The notes beneath the pieces are model-generated. The model made no database searches, was not told where the DNA came from, and saw only the letters and a list, made by a program, of their open reading frames with translations. The translations under genes were made by a program, and so were the position numbers. Below, in pieces: positions 15,088 to 23,159 of a stretch of 33,629 nt of DNA. Within the stretch, counting starts at the first letter, position 1. Each line of letters starts with the position of its first letter. Origin of the DNA: Thermoproteota archaeon. Its GTDB lineage: Archaea > Korarchaeota > Korarchaeia > Korarchaeales > Korarchaeaceae. The stretch is from assembly GCA_027491415.1 (NCBI GenBank), contig JAOZFH010000054.1, positions 1 to 33,629 on the forward strand. The letters run 5' to 3'.

Positions 15088-16230
15088 ATGGACACGAAGG
15101 TCATGAGGCTCGCGATCACGATCGCCGCCAGGAGCCTCAAGAGGAGGAGGTTTCGCTCCGCGCTCACGCTCATAGGCGTCGCCGTGGGTATGAGCACCGT
15201 GGTCGCCCTCACGGCCGTCGCGCTGGGCGCCAGGGAGGCTGCCGTGGGCGTTCTTACCCAGACGACCGACTTCATGGTGATGCCGAGGGGAGGCTCCGAG
15301 TTCCAGGCTGAGCTCCCGGAGAGCCTGGTTAAGCACATAAGGCTGTATCCCGAGGTGGAGATGGCTGGGCCCGTCCTCTCTCAGATGCTCTACCTGGAGA
15401 AGGAGCCGGCGTGGGCCATGGGGGTCACCGACGAGTCAGCCGACATAACACGCCTCTCCCTGGTGGAGGGCAGGCGGGTCGAGGAGAGGGGGGAGATAGT
15501 CGTCGGCTACACCCTGGCCCAGGACCTCGGCGTCAAGGTCGGAGATGTCCTGAGGCTAAGCGTATCCCCGGACGAGCCGGGGACCCCGATGAAGGTCGTC
15601 GGAATACTGGAGCCCACGGGCGGCGTCACGGACATGGCCGTCTACCTCAGCCTGAGCGAGCTCCAGGAGATGGTGGGAAAGAAGGGGAAGATCTCCATGA
15701 TCATGATCAGGCTCAAGGATCCCAGGCTCGCCGACCAGTTCAAGGCAAGGGTCGAGGAGAGGTACCCCGACCTGGAGGTCTACGACACGAAGCAGATAGC
15801 GGAGAACGTCGGCAGGGTCCTGGACATGATGAACAGCCTCATACTGGCCATAGGTGGGATCTCCCTACTGGTGGGCGGCCTGGGAGTTATGAACACCACC
15901 ATGGTGAGCGTGCTGGAGAGGACTAGGGAGATCGGGGTTATGAAGGCCATCGGCGCCAAGAGGTCCCACATCCTGACGATATTCCTCATGGAGTCCTTCA
16001 TCCTCGGCATGATGGGAGGGGTGATCGGCGTCCTGGGAGGGGCCGCGCTGGCGAAGCTCGCCAGCACCCTGATACCCAAGATGGTGGGCTTCCCCCTGCC
16101 GGCGAAGCTCACCTGGTGGCTGATCGTCAGCCCGATCCTCTTCGCTGGGCTCCTCGGAGTGGTCGCGGGGTTCTACCCGTCGTGGAGGGGGGCCAGCGTC
16201 AGGCCCATGGAGGCGATTAGGTATGAGTGA
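15088..16230 (+). CDS. MacB/FtsX-type ABC permease
   Basis: This 380-residue protein has the four-helix type VII ABC topology: TM1 at about 24-46, a MacB-like periplasmic-core domain at 47-245 facing outside, TM2 at about 247-272, TM3 at about 297-325 and TM4 at about 342-362. The coupling motif E-R-T-R-E-I-G-V-M-K-A-I-G-A-K-R (277-292) is the FtsX-family signature. Such permeases do not transport through the membrane; they transmit ATPase movement to an external domain. It is the first gene of an operon, overlapping the ATPase gene by 8 bases. Confidence 0.93.
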   Translation: MDTKVMRLAITIAARSLKRRRFRSALTLIGVAVGMSTVVALTAVALGAREAAVGVLTQTTDFMVMPRGGSEFQAELPESLVKHIRLYPEVEMAGPVLSQMLYLEKEPAWAMGVTDESADITRLSLVEGRRVEERGEIVVGYTLAQDLGVKVGDVLRLSVSPDEPGTPMKVVGILEPTGGVTDMAVYLSLSELQEMVGKKGKISMIMIRLKDPRLADQFKARVEERYPDLEVYDTKQIAENVGRVLDMMNSLILAIGGISLLVGGLGVMNTTMVSVLERTREIGVMKAIGAKRSHILTIFLMESFILGMMGGVIGVLGGAALAKLASTLIPKMVGFPLPAKLTWWLIVSPILFAGLLGVVAGFYPSWRGASVRPMEAIRYE

Positions 16231-17110
16231 GCCTGCGGCCGTCGAGCTGAGGGACGTCAGCAAGGTTTACATGGTGGGAAGCCAGGAGGTCAGGGCCCTC
16301 GACCGCGTGAGCCTTAGGATCGAGAGGGGGGAGTTCATCTCCATAATGGGGCCCTCGGGATCGGGCAAGACCACCCTGCTCAGCGTCATGGGGTGCCTCA
16401 TCAGGCCCTCCAGCGGCAGGATCCTGATAGGAGGGGAGGATGTCACCGACCTGGACGAGGACAGGCTGGCAGTGTTCAGGGCCAAGAGGATCGGCTTCGT
16501 CTTTCAGTTCTTCAACCTGATATCCACCCTCACGGCCTTGGAGAATGTCATGCTTCCCATGACGTTTGCTGGAGACGTCCCCGCATGGGAGATGAAGGCA
16601 AAGGCCATGGAACTCCTCGAGGCCGTCGGCCTGTCTGACAGGGCAGACCACAGGCCAATGGAACTCTCGGGAGGGCAGCAGCAGAGGGTGGCCATAGCCA
16701 GGGCCCTGGCAAACGATCCCGAGATAATCCTTGCCGACGAGCCCACGGGCAACCTGGACAGCCACACGGGCTCAGAGATCATGGCCCTAATGGAGCATCT
16801 GAATCGGGAGCTGGGAAAGACGTTCGTCATAGTCACCCACGATCCGGCTGTGGCCAGGAGGACAAAGAGGATCCTCTACATGAAGGACGGGAGGGTCTAC
16901 GACCGCCCTCCGGAGGAGACGGAGCGCAAGAGCGTTGCCAGCAGAGAGGAGAGGGTTGAGATCCTTCGCCACCTGCTCGCCGAGGTCCGGAGGCTCAAGT
17001 CAGAGGCTGAGCTGGCCTCCCCGTCCATGAGCCTCGGGGAGCTGGAGGACCTGGCAGTTGGCCTGAGGATGGGCATTGCCAGGATCAGGAGGGAGTTGGG
17101 CCGGATATGA
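16223..17110 (+). CDS. MacB/LolD-type ABC ATPase with C-terminal helical extension
   Basis: This is the cytosolic ATPase for the adjacent FtsX-type permease. Walker A is G43-P-S-G-S-G-K-T-T, Q-loop Q95, signature L-S-G-G-Q (148-152), Walker B/Glu L-A-D-E-P (170-174) and switch His206. The LolD/MacB ATPase normally ends near residue 230; this one has 295, the extra about 65 residues being a charged, predicted helical extension (E-E-R-V-E-I-L-R-H-L-L-A-E-V-R-R-L-K). It overlaps the permease upstream by 8 bases and the surface-protein gene downstream by 4, so all three should be made together. Confidence 0.93.
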   Translation: MSEPAAVELRDVSKVYMVGSQEVRALDRVSLRIERGEFISIMGPSGSGKTTLLSVMGCLIRPSSGRILIGGEDVTDLDEDRLAVFRAKRIGFVFQFFNLISTLTALENVMLPMTFAGDVPAWEMKAKAMELLEAVGLSDRADHRPMELSGGQQQRVAIARALANDPEIILADEPTGNLDSHTGSEIMALMEHLNRELGKTFVIVTHDPAVARRTKRILYMKDGRVYDRPPEETERKSVASREERVEILRHLLAEVRRLKSEAELASPSMSLGELEDLAVGLRMGIARIRRELGRI

Positions 17111-19347
17111 GGGGAAAAGTACCTGGGTGCCTCGGCCGCGTCCTCCTCGTCGCGCTGGCGCTGATACTGCTCGCACATCCGATGTTCGCTGCGGCCGGAC
17201 TGGGCGCGGTTGAGGGGTCGAAGTCCCAGACCATCTATTACAAGCTCGACCCGCTAGGACGACTCTCCGAGGGATCCGTCGAGGTACTCATCAGACTGAG
17301 CTCACCCTCGGGGTCTGAGAGGGGGGACCTGGTCGACAGGGTTCCGATGGTCGACCCGGGGACCATCTCCCCGCTGCTGGGCACCCCCAGTCCGTCGGCG
17401 TTGGAGGACTTCTACGGACACCAGATCCTGATCTGGTCCGGCGTGGAGGTCGAGCCAGGTGACCTCGAGTTCAGGTACACCGCGCAGACCTCCGCCCCGC
17501 CGCCGCTGAGGGTCAACGCCACGATAGTTGTAAACGGGACGCCCGCCTCCGCGACGGAGCTCGAGGGCGGGTGGTACGTGGAGGTGAGCCCGGGGGACAG
17601 GGTCAACCTGACGTTCGAGATCGAGAACCTCAGGCCCACCGTCAGGACTGACCAAGGCTACGGGAGGCCGCCGCTGACGTACACCCTCCAGGTGAGCCTG
17701 CCGAAGTCCCACTTCGCAGAGCCGACTGGGGACCCAGCACCCTCGATAGTATTCCCCACCTCTGACGAGTGGATCCTCTCGTGGGTCGGGGTTCTGTGGG
17801 ACGAGCCTGAGAGGGTGGTCGTCTCAACTAGGCTCAGGGTGTCGGCCCCCCAGGGCTTCGTCGACCTGCCGGCCGTCACGGTCCAGGCAAACTACGACGC
17901 AGCTCCCGTCGTGGAGCAGCTCAGGTCTGCCGAGGAGAGCCTCGACGAGATCATAGAGTCCCTCGAGCAGATGAACCGCTCCATGGCTAAGCTGATTGAG
18001 GGCATGGAGGAACTCTCGTTCTGGCTGGGGGAGTCTAGGATGAGGCTGGCCGAGGCGGAGAGGGGGCTCTACCAGCTAGCGGATGCCCTCGAGCGTGCGA
18101 GCGAACTCAGCGGAGAGGCCGCCGAGAGGGCGAACGCGGCGGCAGATCAAATCGACTCGGCCCTAGAGGACGCCGGAACCGCGCTTGCCGTGATTAGGGA
18201 TCTGAAGGAGAGGGTGAAGGAGTTCCAGCAGTCGTACGAGAACCTCACCTCTGCCCTCGAGGAGCTGCTAGAGGAACTCAACGTAACGCTACCCGGCCCA
18301 CCGCCTCAGGCGGGCATAATAGGAGCCGTGGAGGCGGCGGAGTCGCAGGTTGAGGCCGTCCTCAGGAAGGGAGACCAGGTAGCCAGCTCCATGCGGACGC
18401 TCGCCTGGGCCATGGAGAACGCCACGGCTTCCCTATCGGGGGCGGCCGAGATGGCCAGATCCTCGGCGAAGGATGTAGAGGCCCTCTCGCAGGCTCTCAG
18501 CTTCGCCCAATCCTCGGTGGACAGGGGAGTGGAGTCGGCCCGGGAGGGGCTTGAGGACCTGGAGGCCAGGTTGAGTGAAGCCAAGAGCCAGAGAGACGAC
18601 ATTCGTCTGAAGATATCGCTGGCCGAGTCGCCCTGGTTGAGCGGTGGCCTGGCCGAGTTTGCCGCCCACGCCTCCACCGTCGAGGCAGACACGATCTCGA
18701 CTGAGGAGGAGGGAAAGTGGGTTACATGGGCCGTATCGATGCATCAAGCGTCTGGCACGGCGGCAGGCCTGGCGATCCACTTCGAGTGTGGGGATCCGGT
18801 CTCGGTGAGCCTGCTAGGGCCGGACGGGTGGGTAGAGGGGAGGTGGGAGGATCTGCTCCCCTACGGGGTGATCTTCTCTGAGGAGGACTGCGTTCTGTAC
18901 ATACCCGGTCCAATGAACCTCTCCAACTCGTCACCCACAAACCTCTCCGTGCTGGGCATGCCCATTAGGCTGATCTCGACCAGGCCTCCGGCGTCGGCTG
19001 AGGCTGATCTCGTGTCTGGCTTAGCCATTGAAGCCGAGCAGAGGGTGGTCTTGAAGATGAGCCTCCCGACGCTGGCCGTGGGCATACCTCTGGCAACTAA
19101 GGAGAAGGGTGCGCCTGAGACCCTGCCCCCGCCCATTCAGGAGAAGTCCAAGGTGCCGAGCTGGCCCTTTGCCCTCGGCGCAGCCGCGGTCGCAGGGGCG
19201 GTGATGGTCGTCAGGCTCACGCAGCAGAAGGCGGAGGAGCGCAGGATCCTGCTTGCCAGAGTCCGAGAGATGGTCGCCCAGCTTGATGAGCTGGAGGAGG
19301 ACATAATAGACCGGCTGAGGGAACTCGGGGTCGACGAAGGAGATTAA
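17107..19347 (+). CDS. Large coiled-coil surface protein, partner of the FtsX-type ABC pair
   Basis: This 746-residue protein has a signal peptide (hydrophobic 11-30), a beta-rich N-terminal ectodomain (about 40-262), two long Ala/Glu/Leu-rich coiled-coil stretches (about 267-392 and 402-505) separated by a Pro hinge (P-G-P-P-P at 396-400), and a second beta region (about 530-660). One transmembrane helix (about 686-703) and a charged cytoplasmic coiled tail (706-738) complete it. Ten N-x-S/T sites lie outside the membrane, consistent with archaeal N-glycosylation. The 4-base overlap (ATGA) with the ATPase gene implies a dedicated complex. The arrangement recalls FtsEX partners such as PcsB/RipC, or MacA, but no hydrolase or adaptor motif is seen, so its role is unknown. 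Confidence 0.8.
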   Translation: MRGKVPGCLGRVLLVALALILLAHPMFAAAGLGAVEGSKSQTIYYKLDPLGRLSEGSVEVLIRLSSPSGSERGDLVDRVPMVDPGTISPLLGTPSPSALEDFYGHQILIWSGVEVEPGDLEFRYTAQTSAPPPLRVNATIVVNGTPASATELEGGWYVEVSPGDRVNLTFEIENLRPTVRTDQGYGRPPLTYTLQVSLPKSHFAEPTGDPAPSIVFPTSDEWILSWVGVLWDEPERVVVSTRLRVSAPQGFVDLPAVTVQANYDAAPVVEQLRSAEESLDEIIESLEQMNRSMAKLIEGMEELSFWLGESRMRLAEAERGLYQLADALERASELSGEAAERANAAADQIDSALEDAGTALAVIRDLKERVKEFQQSYENLTSALEELLEELNVTLPGPPPQAGIIGAVEAAESQVEAVLRKGDQVASSMRTLAWAMENATASLSGAAEMARSSAKDVEALSQALSFAQSSVDRGVESAREGLEDLEARLSEAKSQRDDIRLKISLAESPWLSGGLAEFAAHASTVEADTISTEEEGKWVTWAVSMHQASGTAAGLAIHFECGDPVSVSLLGPDGWVEGRWEDLLPYGVIFSEEDCVLYIPGPMNLSNSSPTNLSVLGMPIRLISTRPPASAEADLVSGLAIEAEQRVVLKMSLPTLAVGIPLATKEKGAPETLPPPIQEKSKVPSWPFALGAAAVAGAVMVVRLTQQKAEERRILLARVREMVAQLDELEEDIIDRLRELGVDEGD

Positions 19348-19360
19348 CGCGGAAGTATCC

Positions 19361-19373
19361 GTTAATTCTTTTA
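19361..19373 (+). promoter_or_regulatory. AT-rich promoter-like/terminator-like patch
   Basis: The sequence gttaattctttta follows the surface-protein stop by 14 bases and precedes the TTG at 19414 by about 45. It could end the upstream transcript (T-rich on the coding strand) and start the next one; the sequence does not decide between these. Confidence 0.4.
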
Positions 19374-19381
19374 GCAACTGT

Positions 19382-19393
19382 GGCCAGCTGGCC
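19382..19393. promoter_or_regulatory. 12-base perfect palindrome, operator candidate
   Basis: The sequence ggccagctggcc is perfectly self-complementary and lies between the TATA-like patch and the TTG start of the 117-residue protein, about where transcription would begin. It could be a repressor site; in GC-rich DNA a chance palindrome of this size is also possible. Confidence 0.3.
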
Positions 19394-19413
19394 CCACGGG
19401 CCCCGGTGGGAGA

Positions 19414-19767
19414 TTGGAAGCCATCGAGCAGGCGAGGCGCAGGGCGGTGGAGCAGCTCCTCGCTTTCGGCTTTGCTACCAGTGGATGGGCCACCTTCGAG
19501 GTTCTCTCGAGCCTCTTGGCCAGGAGGTTGAAGGGAGACTGGCGGGAGTACTTCTACAGAAATCCAAAGAAGTTCCTGAAGGCGCTGGTTGAGTCCCTCG
19601 GCGGTGAGACCGTGGCCTACATGGTTCTGAGGATAGCCACCAAGAGGCTGAGAGAGCTGGGGGTGCAGGTGAGCGGGTCTGAGATCTACGAGGCCCTTAA
19701 GAGGGGAGACTCGGCCCGCCTCATCAAACTGGTGGATCAGCTCGCCGTCGCGCTCTCCCTCGTGTGA
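19414..19767 (+). CDS. Small helical protein, unknown function
   Basis: This 117-residue, mostly helical protein reads E-A-I-E-Q-A-R-R-R-A-V-E at the start, contains a basic middle (R-R-L-K-G-D-W-R-E-Y-F-Y) and ends with helices rich in Leu, Arg and Lys. It has no signal peptide or clear membrane segment, and I recognise no family. The TTG at 19414 is the only conventional start after the in-frame stop at 19372; ggtggga just before it is a weak ribosome-binding match. It follows the ABC/surface-protein operon by 66 bases and is convergent with the next gene, so a link with that operon is possible but unproven. Confidence 0.6.
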   Translation: MEAIEQARRRAVEQLLAFGFATSGWATFEVLSSLLARRLKGDWREYFYRNPKKFLKALVESLGGETVAYMVLRIATKRLRELGVQVSGSEIYEALKRGDSARLIKLVDQLAVALSLV

Positions 19768-19778
19768 GAGGGGGAAGC

Positions 19779-20444
19779 TCACGCAACGAGCATGTCTATC
19801 TTGACCAGCTCCTCGCCCCTCGACGGCTCAAGCGTCACTATTATCTGCGGCTTGGTCCCCTTGAAGTACCTCCTAAGGAACTTCTCGAATGCCGATCCGA
19901 GCTCCGGATCGCTGGCCCTGACCGTGACGCTCACCACCTCGTTCTTAAGGATCTTCATCTGTGAGAAGAAGTCGTCCAGCGTGTTCTTAAGGTCTGTCAG
20001 CTTCTCCATAATGGTCTCTCCGGTGGGCGTGAGGCCCTCCAAAATTAGGATCCCGCCCTCCGACCTCACCTCGGCGCCCTTCTCCACCCTCAGCATCTCC
20101 AGGAACACCCTCTCCTGGACCAGCCTCCTGCGCCTCTCCTCGATCCTCTTCTCAATCTCCCTCTCCCCCATCATCCCGCCTATCTTGGACATGATCGGGT
20201 AAATGGCGACGCTGGCGATCCCCCAGGCGGCGAAGCTCTTCCAGAGGAGGCCCTTCACCTGATCAAAGCTGGGGAGAGTCTCAGGCCTGTTGACCCAGCC
20301 CATCATAACGTATAGGAGGTAGGCGAACCATATCCCGGTCGTCAGCGCCATACCCATCTGAACGAGGAGCGTGCGGTACTTCTCTTTCGTTCTCTCCAGG
20401 AGTTCGACCCTATCCAGCGCGCCCCCGAAGGTGTCGTACGACAT
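19779..20444 (-). CDS. Membrane protein with two N-terminal helices and a cytoplasmic domain
   Basis: This 221-residue protein begins with a short cytoplasmic helix, has two transmembrane segments (about 27-51 and 66-86), then a highly charged helix (E-R-E-I-E-K-R-I-E-E-R-R-R-R, about 93-106) and a soluble alpha/beta domain of about 110 residues ending K-I-D-M-L-V-A. The length and clean ends suggest a real gene, but I do not recognise the family. The ATG at 20442-20444 lies 29 bases from a TATA-like core shared with the divergent gene at 20498. Confidence 0.65.
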   Translation of the reverse strand: MSYDTFGGALDRVELLERTKEKYRTLLVQMGMALTTGIWFAYLLYVMMGWVNRPETLPSFDQVKGLLWKSFAAWGIASVAIYPIMSKIGGMMGEREIEKRIEERRRRLVQERVFLEMLRVEKGAEVRSEGGILILEGLTPTGETIMEKLTDLKNTLDDFFSQMKILKNEVVSVTVRASDPELGSAFEKFLRRYFKGTKPQIIVTLEPSRGEELVKIDMLVA

Positions 20445-20468
20445 ACCTGGAGCGCGGCCCAGTCGGCA

Positions 20469-20477
20469 GTTAAAACC
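20469..20477. promoter_or_regulatory. TATA-like core shared by two divergent genes
   Basis: gttaaaacc on the plus strand is ggttttaac on the minus strand. Its centre is 25 bases from the ATG at 20498 and 29 bases from the ATG at 20442-20444, the only AT-rich patch in the 53-base gap. A ggaggtg ribosome-binding match at 20486-20492 precedes the plus-strand ATG. Confidence 0.5.
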
Positions 20478-20497
20478 TTCCCGGGGGAGGTGCCCAG

Positions 20498-21742
20498 ATG
20501 CCCTCCCTGAAGCTCCTGGCGGTTGCCTCCCCCATGGATCCCGGACTGGCCGCCTCTATCCAGGGGGCGACCTTCTCTCTCACCTCATCGGCCGAGTCCG
20601 CTGGCGTTCAAGTCGAGTTCCTGGGGCTGGAGAGGGACGCCGATCGCGTTCCCACGGGCGGGCGTGGGGACCTGGCCATCGCCGTCATGACCGGGGGGAC
20701 CGAGGCCATGATCCTCAGGGTGGCCCGCTCGTGGGAGGGGGGCGTCGCCCTCCTGGCAACCCCCAACTCCAACTCCCTCGCGGCGTCCGTGGAGGCCGCC
20801 GCGGCGCTCAGGTCAGAGGGCCTCTTCGTGGGGGTCGTGAGGGCTGGCTCCTGGGCGAGCTTCAGGTGGAATGAGGTCCTCAGGGCGGTCAGGATGTCTG
20901 AGGCCGTTCGAGTGCTCTCAAGGGCCAAGTTCGGCCTCATCGGGGAGCCCTCGGACTGGCTGGTCGCGAGCCCCCCGACGCTGGGCCCTCTGGAGCGACT
21001 CGGGGCCAGCCTGGAGAGGATCGATATGGATCGGCTCGTCGAGGCATACAAGAGGTATGAACCGGATCCGAAGGAGGTCGAGGAGATCATCTCACGAGCG
21101 AGGGAGTCTCACGTCCCGAGGGAGGAGGTGGAGAAAGCCCTCAGGATGAAGCGGGCTCTGGAAGAGGTGATAGAGTCCGGCGGATACCTCGGAGTCACGG
21201 TCAGGTGCTTCGACCTAATCGGAATGGGGGTGACCGCGTGCCTCGGGGCCGCGGCCCTGAACGACGCACGCAGGATCGTGGGGTGCGAGGGGGACGTTCC
21301 CTCCATGATATCCATGGCTGCCCTGGCGGCCGTCTCCGGCAGGCCAGCCTGGATGGCGAACACCACCGACGTCGGCCGCGGCTCGCTCCTCCTCTCGCAC
21401 TGCACGTTCCCCCTGAGGCTGGCTGAGGCATACTCCCTGAAGACGCACTTCGAATCCGGCCTGAGCGTTGGCGTAGACGCCGAGCTGTCAACCGGAGAGA
21501 GGGTCACCGTCCTCAGGGTGGACCCGAGGGGTGCCAGGGCCGTCGTGGGCGCTGGGTCCGTGATGGAGTCCTCCATGGGGAGGGAGACCATGTGCAGGAC
21601 CCAGGTCCTCCTCTCGCTGCCGGGTGCGGAGCGGCTGATAAGGGCCCCCATGGGCAATCACGTGGCCATGACCAGGGGGGACTTCGCGGACGAGGTGAGC
21701 GACGTGCTCGGGTTCCTGGGGTTCACCGTCTCACACCTGTGA
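20498..21742 (+). CDS. L-fucose isomerase-like protein
   Basis: This 414-residue protein resembles the archaeal/bacterial fucose-arabinose isomerase-like family (COG2407 type), which interconverts aldoses and ketoses using a divalent metal. The N-terminal half is a Rossmann-like alpha/beta domain with the loop V-M-T-G-G-T-E (63-69). The C-terminal half has the likely metal-site segments C-E264-G-D266-V-P, a D291 strand and S-H301-C-T-F-P. The family call is reasonable, but substrate is unknown and some members act on other sugars. A strong ggaggtg precedes the ATG by 5 bases, unusual in this window of leaderless genes. Its 3' end overlaps the convergent gene by 12 bases. Confidence 0.75.
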   Translation: MPSLKLLAVASPMDPGLAASIQGATFSLTSSAESAGVQVEFLGLERDADRVPTGGRGDLAIAVMTGGTEAMILRVARSWEGGVALLATPNSNSLAASVEAAAALRSEGLFVGVVRAGSWASFRWNEVLRAVRMSEAVRVLSRAKFGLIGEPSDWLVASPPTLGPLERLGASLERIDMDRLVEAYKRYEPDPKEVEEIISRARESHVPREEVEKALRMKRALEEVIESGGYLGVTVRCFDLIGMGVTACLGAAALNDARRIVGCEGDVPSMISMAALAAVSGRPAWMANTTDVGRGSLLLSHCTFPLRLAEAYSLKTHFESGLSVGVDAELSTGERVTVLRVDPRGARAVVGAGSVMESSMGRETMCRTQVLLSLPGAERLIRAPMGNHVAMTRGDFADEVSDVLGFLGFTVSHL

Positions 21743-22186
21743 CTCCGACCTAGTCTCCGAAGGCTGCCTCTCGGCCTGTTGAGCAGTCTGGAACCTCTGC
21801 TCTCTCTCGCCCCGCAGCAGGCTCTGTATCTCCTCCTCCAGCCTCCTGGTGGCCCGGCTGAGTGCAAGCACCTCGACCGCAAGCCTCTCCTCCTCCTCTA
21901 TGAGGGTCTCCTCGGCGAGGTCGACGGTGAGCTTGACCAAGGCGCCCATCCCCCCGACGACGGCGAAGAGCGCCATGAAGGCGAACATCAGGGTGGGCCT
22001 CAGGAGCCACCTGGCCACCTCCTGAACGGATGGTGGACCCATGAGGGAGAACGGGATGAACGGCTCAAGAAGTTCGGCCAGCGGGTTGGCCAAGAGAAAC
22101 CCTACGAGCAAACCGAGGAGCGCCCAGCTGATTATCAAGAAGGCTATCCTGACGGCAGTCAGGTACGCTTTGTCCCAACCCACCAT
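21731..22186 (-). CDS. Two-helix membrane protein with coiled-coil tail
   Basis: This 151-residue protein has transmembrane segments at about 10-33 and 65-88, then a cytoplasmic acidic/basic coiled region (L-I-E-E-E-E-R-L-A-V-E-V-L-A-L-S-R) and a Gln/Glu/Arg-rich end. I do not recognise it. The ATG at 22184-22186 is supported by a TATA-like box (minus strand tttattaaatt, 22211-22221) about 30 bases upstream. It overlaps the convergent isomerase-like gene by 12 bases. The general architecture resembles the 221-residue membrane protein on the other side of that gene, though sequence similarity is not obvious. Confidence 0.65.
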   Translation of the reverse strand: MVGWDKAYLTAVRIAFLIISWALLGLLVGFLLANPLAELLEPFIPFSLMGPPSVQEVARWLLRPTLMFAFMALFAVVGGMGALVKLTVDLAEETLIEEEERLAVEVLALSRATRRLEEEIQSLLRGEREQRFQTAQQAERQPSETRSESQV

Positions 22187-22210
22187 ATCAATTCTGACAT
22201 GCCTTCTCCA

Positions 22211-22221
22211 AATTTAATAAA
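22211..22221 (-). promoter_or_regulatory. TATA-like element of the two-helix membrane protein
   Basis: Minus strand tttattaaatt, centred about 30 bases before the ATG at 22184-22186, in the widest AT island of the area. Confidence 0.55.
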
Positions 22222-22267
22222 GAGATTCTACGACGGGCCGTCCAGCGAGCCTCCGCCCCTTCGCTCC

Positions 22268-23158
22268 CTACAGGCTGAGCTTCCACCTGACTCCCCTCTC
22301 GTCGGCCACGGGGGTGGCGAGCCCTTGCTCCAACAGGTGGGCCACCATTGACCTGAGGGTCACACACGCCAGAATGACAGAGGAGGGCGTGATGGGAGTT
22401 CCCCCGAGCTTGAGCAGCCTCGCAGCCATTTCCTCGACGCCCATGGGCCTGCCGGAGGTCACCCTGACGGCCAACTTTGGGAGCTCCTCCAGGGCGCGGA
22501 TGTTGGCTTGAATGAGCTGAGAGACCCTCTTTCCCGAGACCACCGGTCCGTGAGAGGGCACGAGCTTCCTGAAGGTGTCGGCATTCCCCTCAAGCGACCT
22601 GAGCGTCTCGAGCGCCCCGGCGTAGTCCTGGTGGTAGGGCACCACCACCGACCTCAGCAGCCTCTCGCCGAACACGCAGTCCCCGGCGTAAAGCAGGTCC
22701 GAGGGGGCGAGGAGGCTCACGTGGCCGAAGGAGTGTCCCGGCGTGGGAATGGCCCGGAGTCCGGCCACCTCCGCCGGGGCCTCGAAGGACCCGTGGACCC
22801 TGATCGGGAGGGCCTCGAGTGAGTGTATGAAGTTCCTCGGAGGCCTCCCGCCGAACGTCATTGCGCCCCTGAGTTCCGGGCTCTCGGCCGCGCAGACCTC
22901 AAGCCTGGGAGCCAAGACCTTCGCCCCCACCGCTTCAACGAGGCCCTGGACCGCCGCGACGTGGTCAGAGTGTGAGTGCGTCAGGACGACGGTCACGTCC
23001 CCTCCGCCCAGGGCCGAGATGGCTGAGACGAGGTCCCTCGCCCTCTCAGCCGGGTAGCCCGGGTCAACCAGGGTCAGCCCCGAGTCGGTCGGGACAATGA
23101 GTGTGGCGGGCGACCCCGGCATCAGGAGCAGGCCGTTTCCCAGCTTTCTAAGCTCCAT
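22268..23158 (-). CDS. Metallo-beta-lactamase-fold hydrolase
   Basis: This 296-residue protein has the binuclear metal site of the superfamily: H61-S-H63-S-D65-H66, then H142 (P-G-H-S-F-G-H), D160 (Y-A-G-D) and H203 (P-S-H-G-P). The motif set is of the glyoxalase II/LACTB2-like branch, hydrolases of thioesters, lactones or nucleic acids. The last about 80 residues (M-G-V-E-E-M-A-A-R-L onward) look like the winged-helix tail found in LACTB2-type proteins. Its start at 23156-23158 abuts the DUF429 gene upstream (1 base between), so the two are likely co-transcribed from the shared promoter at 23785-23793. Confidence 0.9.
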   Translation of the reverse strand: MELRKLGNGLLLMPGSPATLIVPTDSGLTLVDPGYPAERARDLVSAISALGGGDVTVVLTHSHSDHVAAVQGLVEAVGAKVLAPRLEVCAAESPELRGAMTFGGRPPRNFIHSLEALPIRVHGSFEAPAEVAGLRAIPTPGHSFGHVSLLAPSDLLYAGDCVFGERLLRSVVVPYHQDYAGALETLRSLEGNADTFRKLVPSHGPVVSGKRVSQLIQANIRALEELPKLAVRVTSGRPMGVEEMAARLLKLGGTPITPSSVILACVTLRSMVAHLLEQGLATPVADERGVRWKLSL

Positions 23159-23159
23159 C

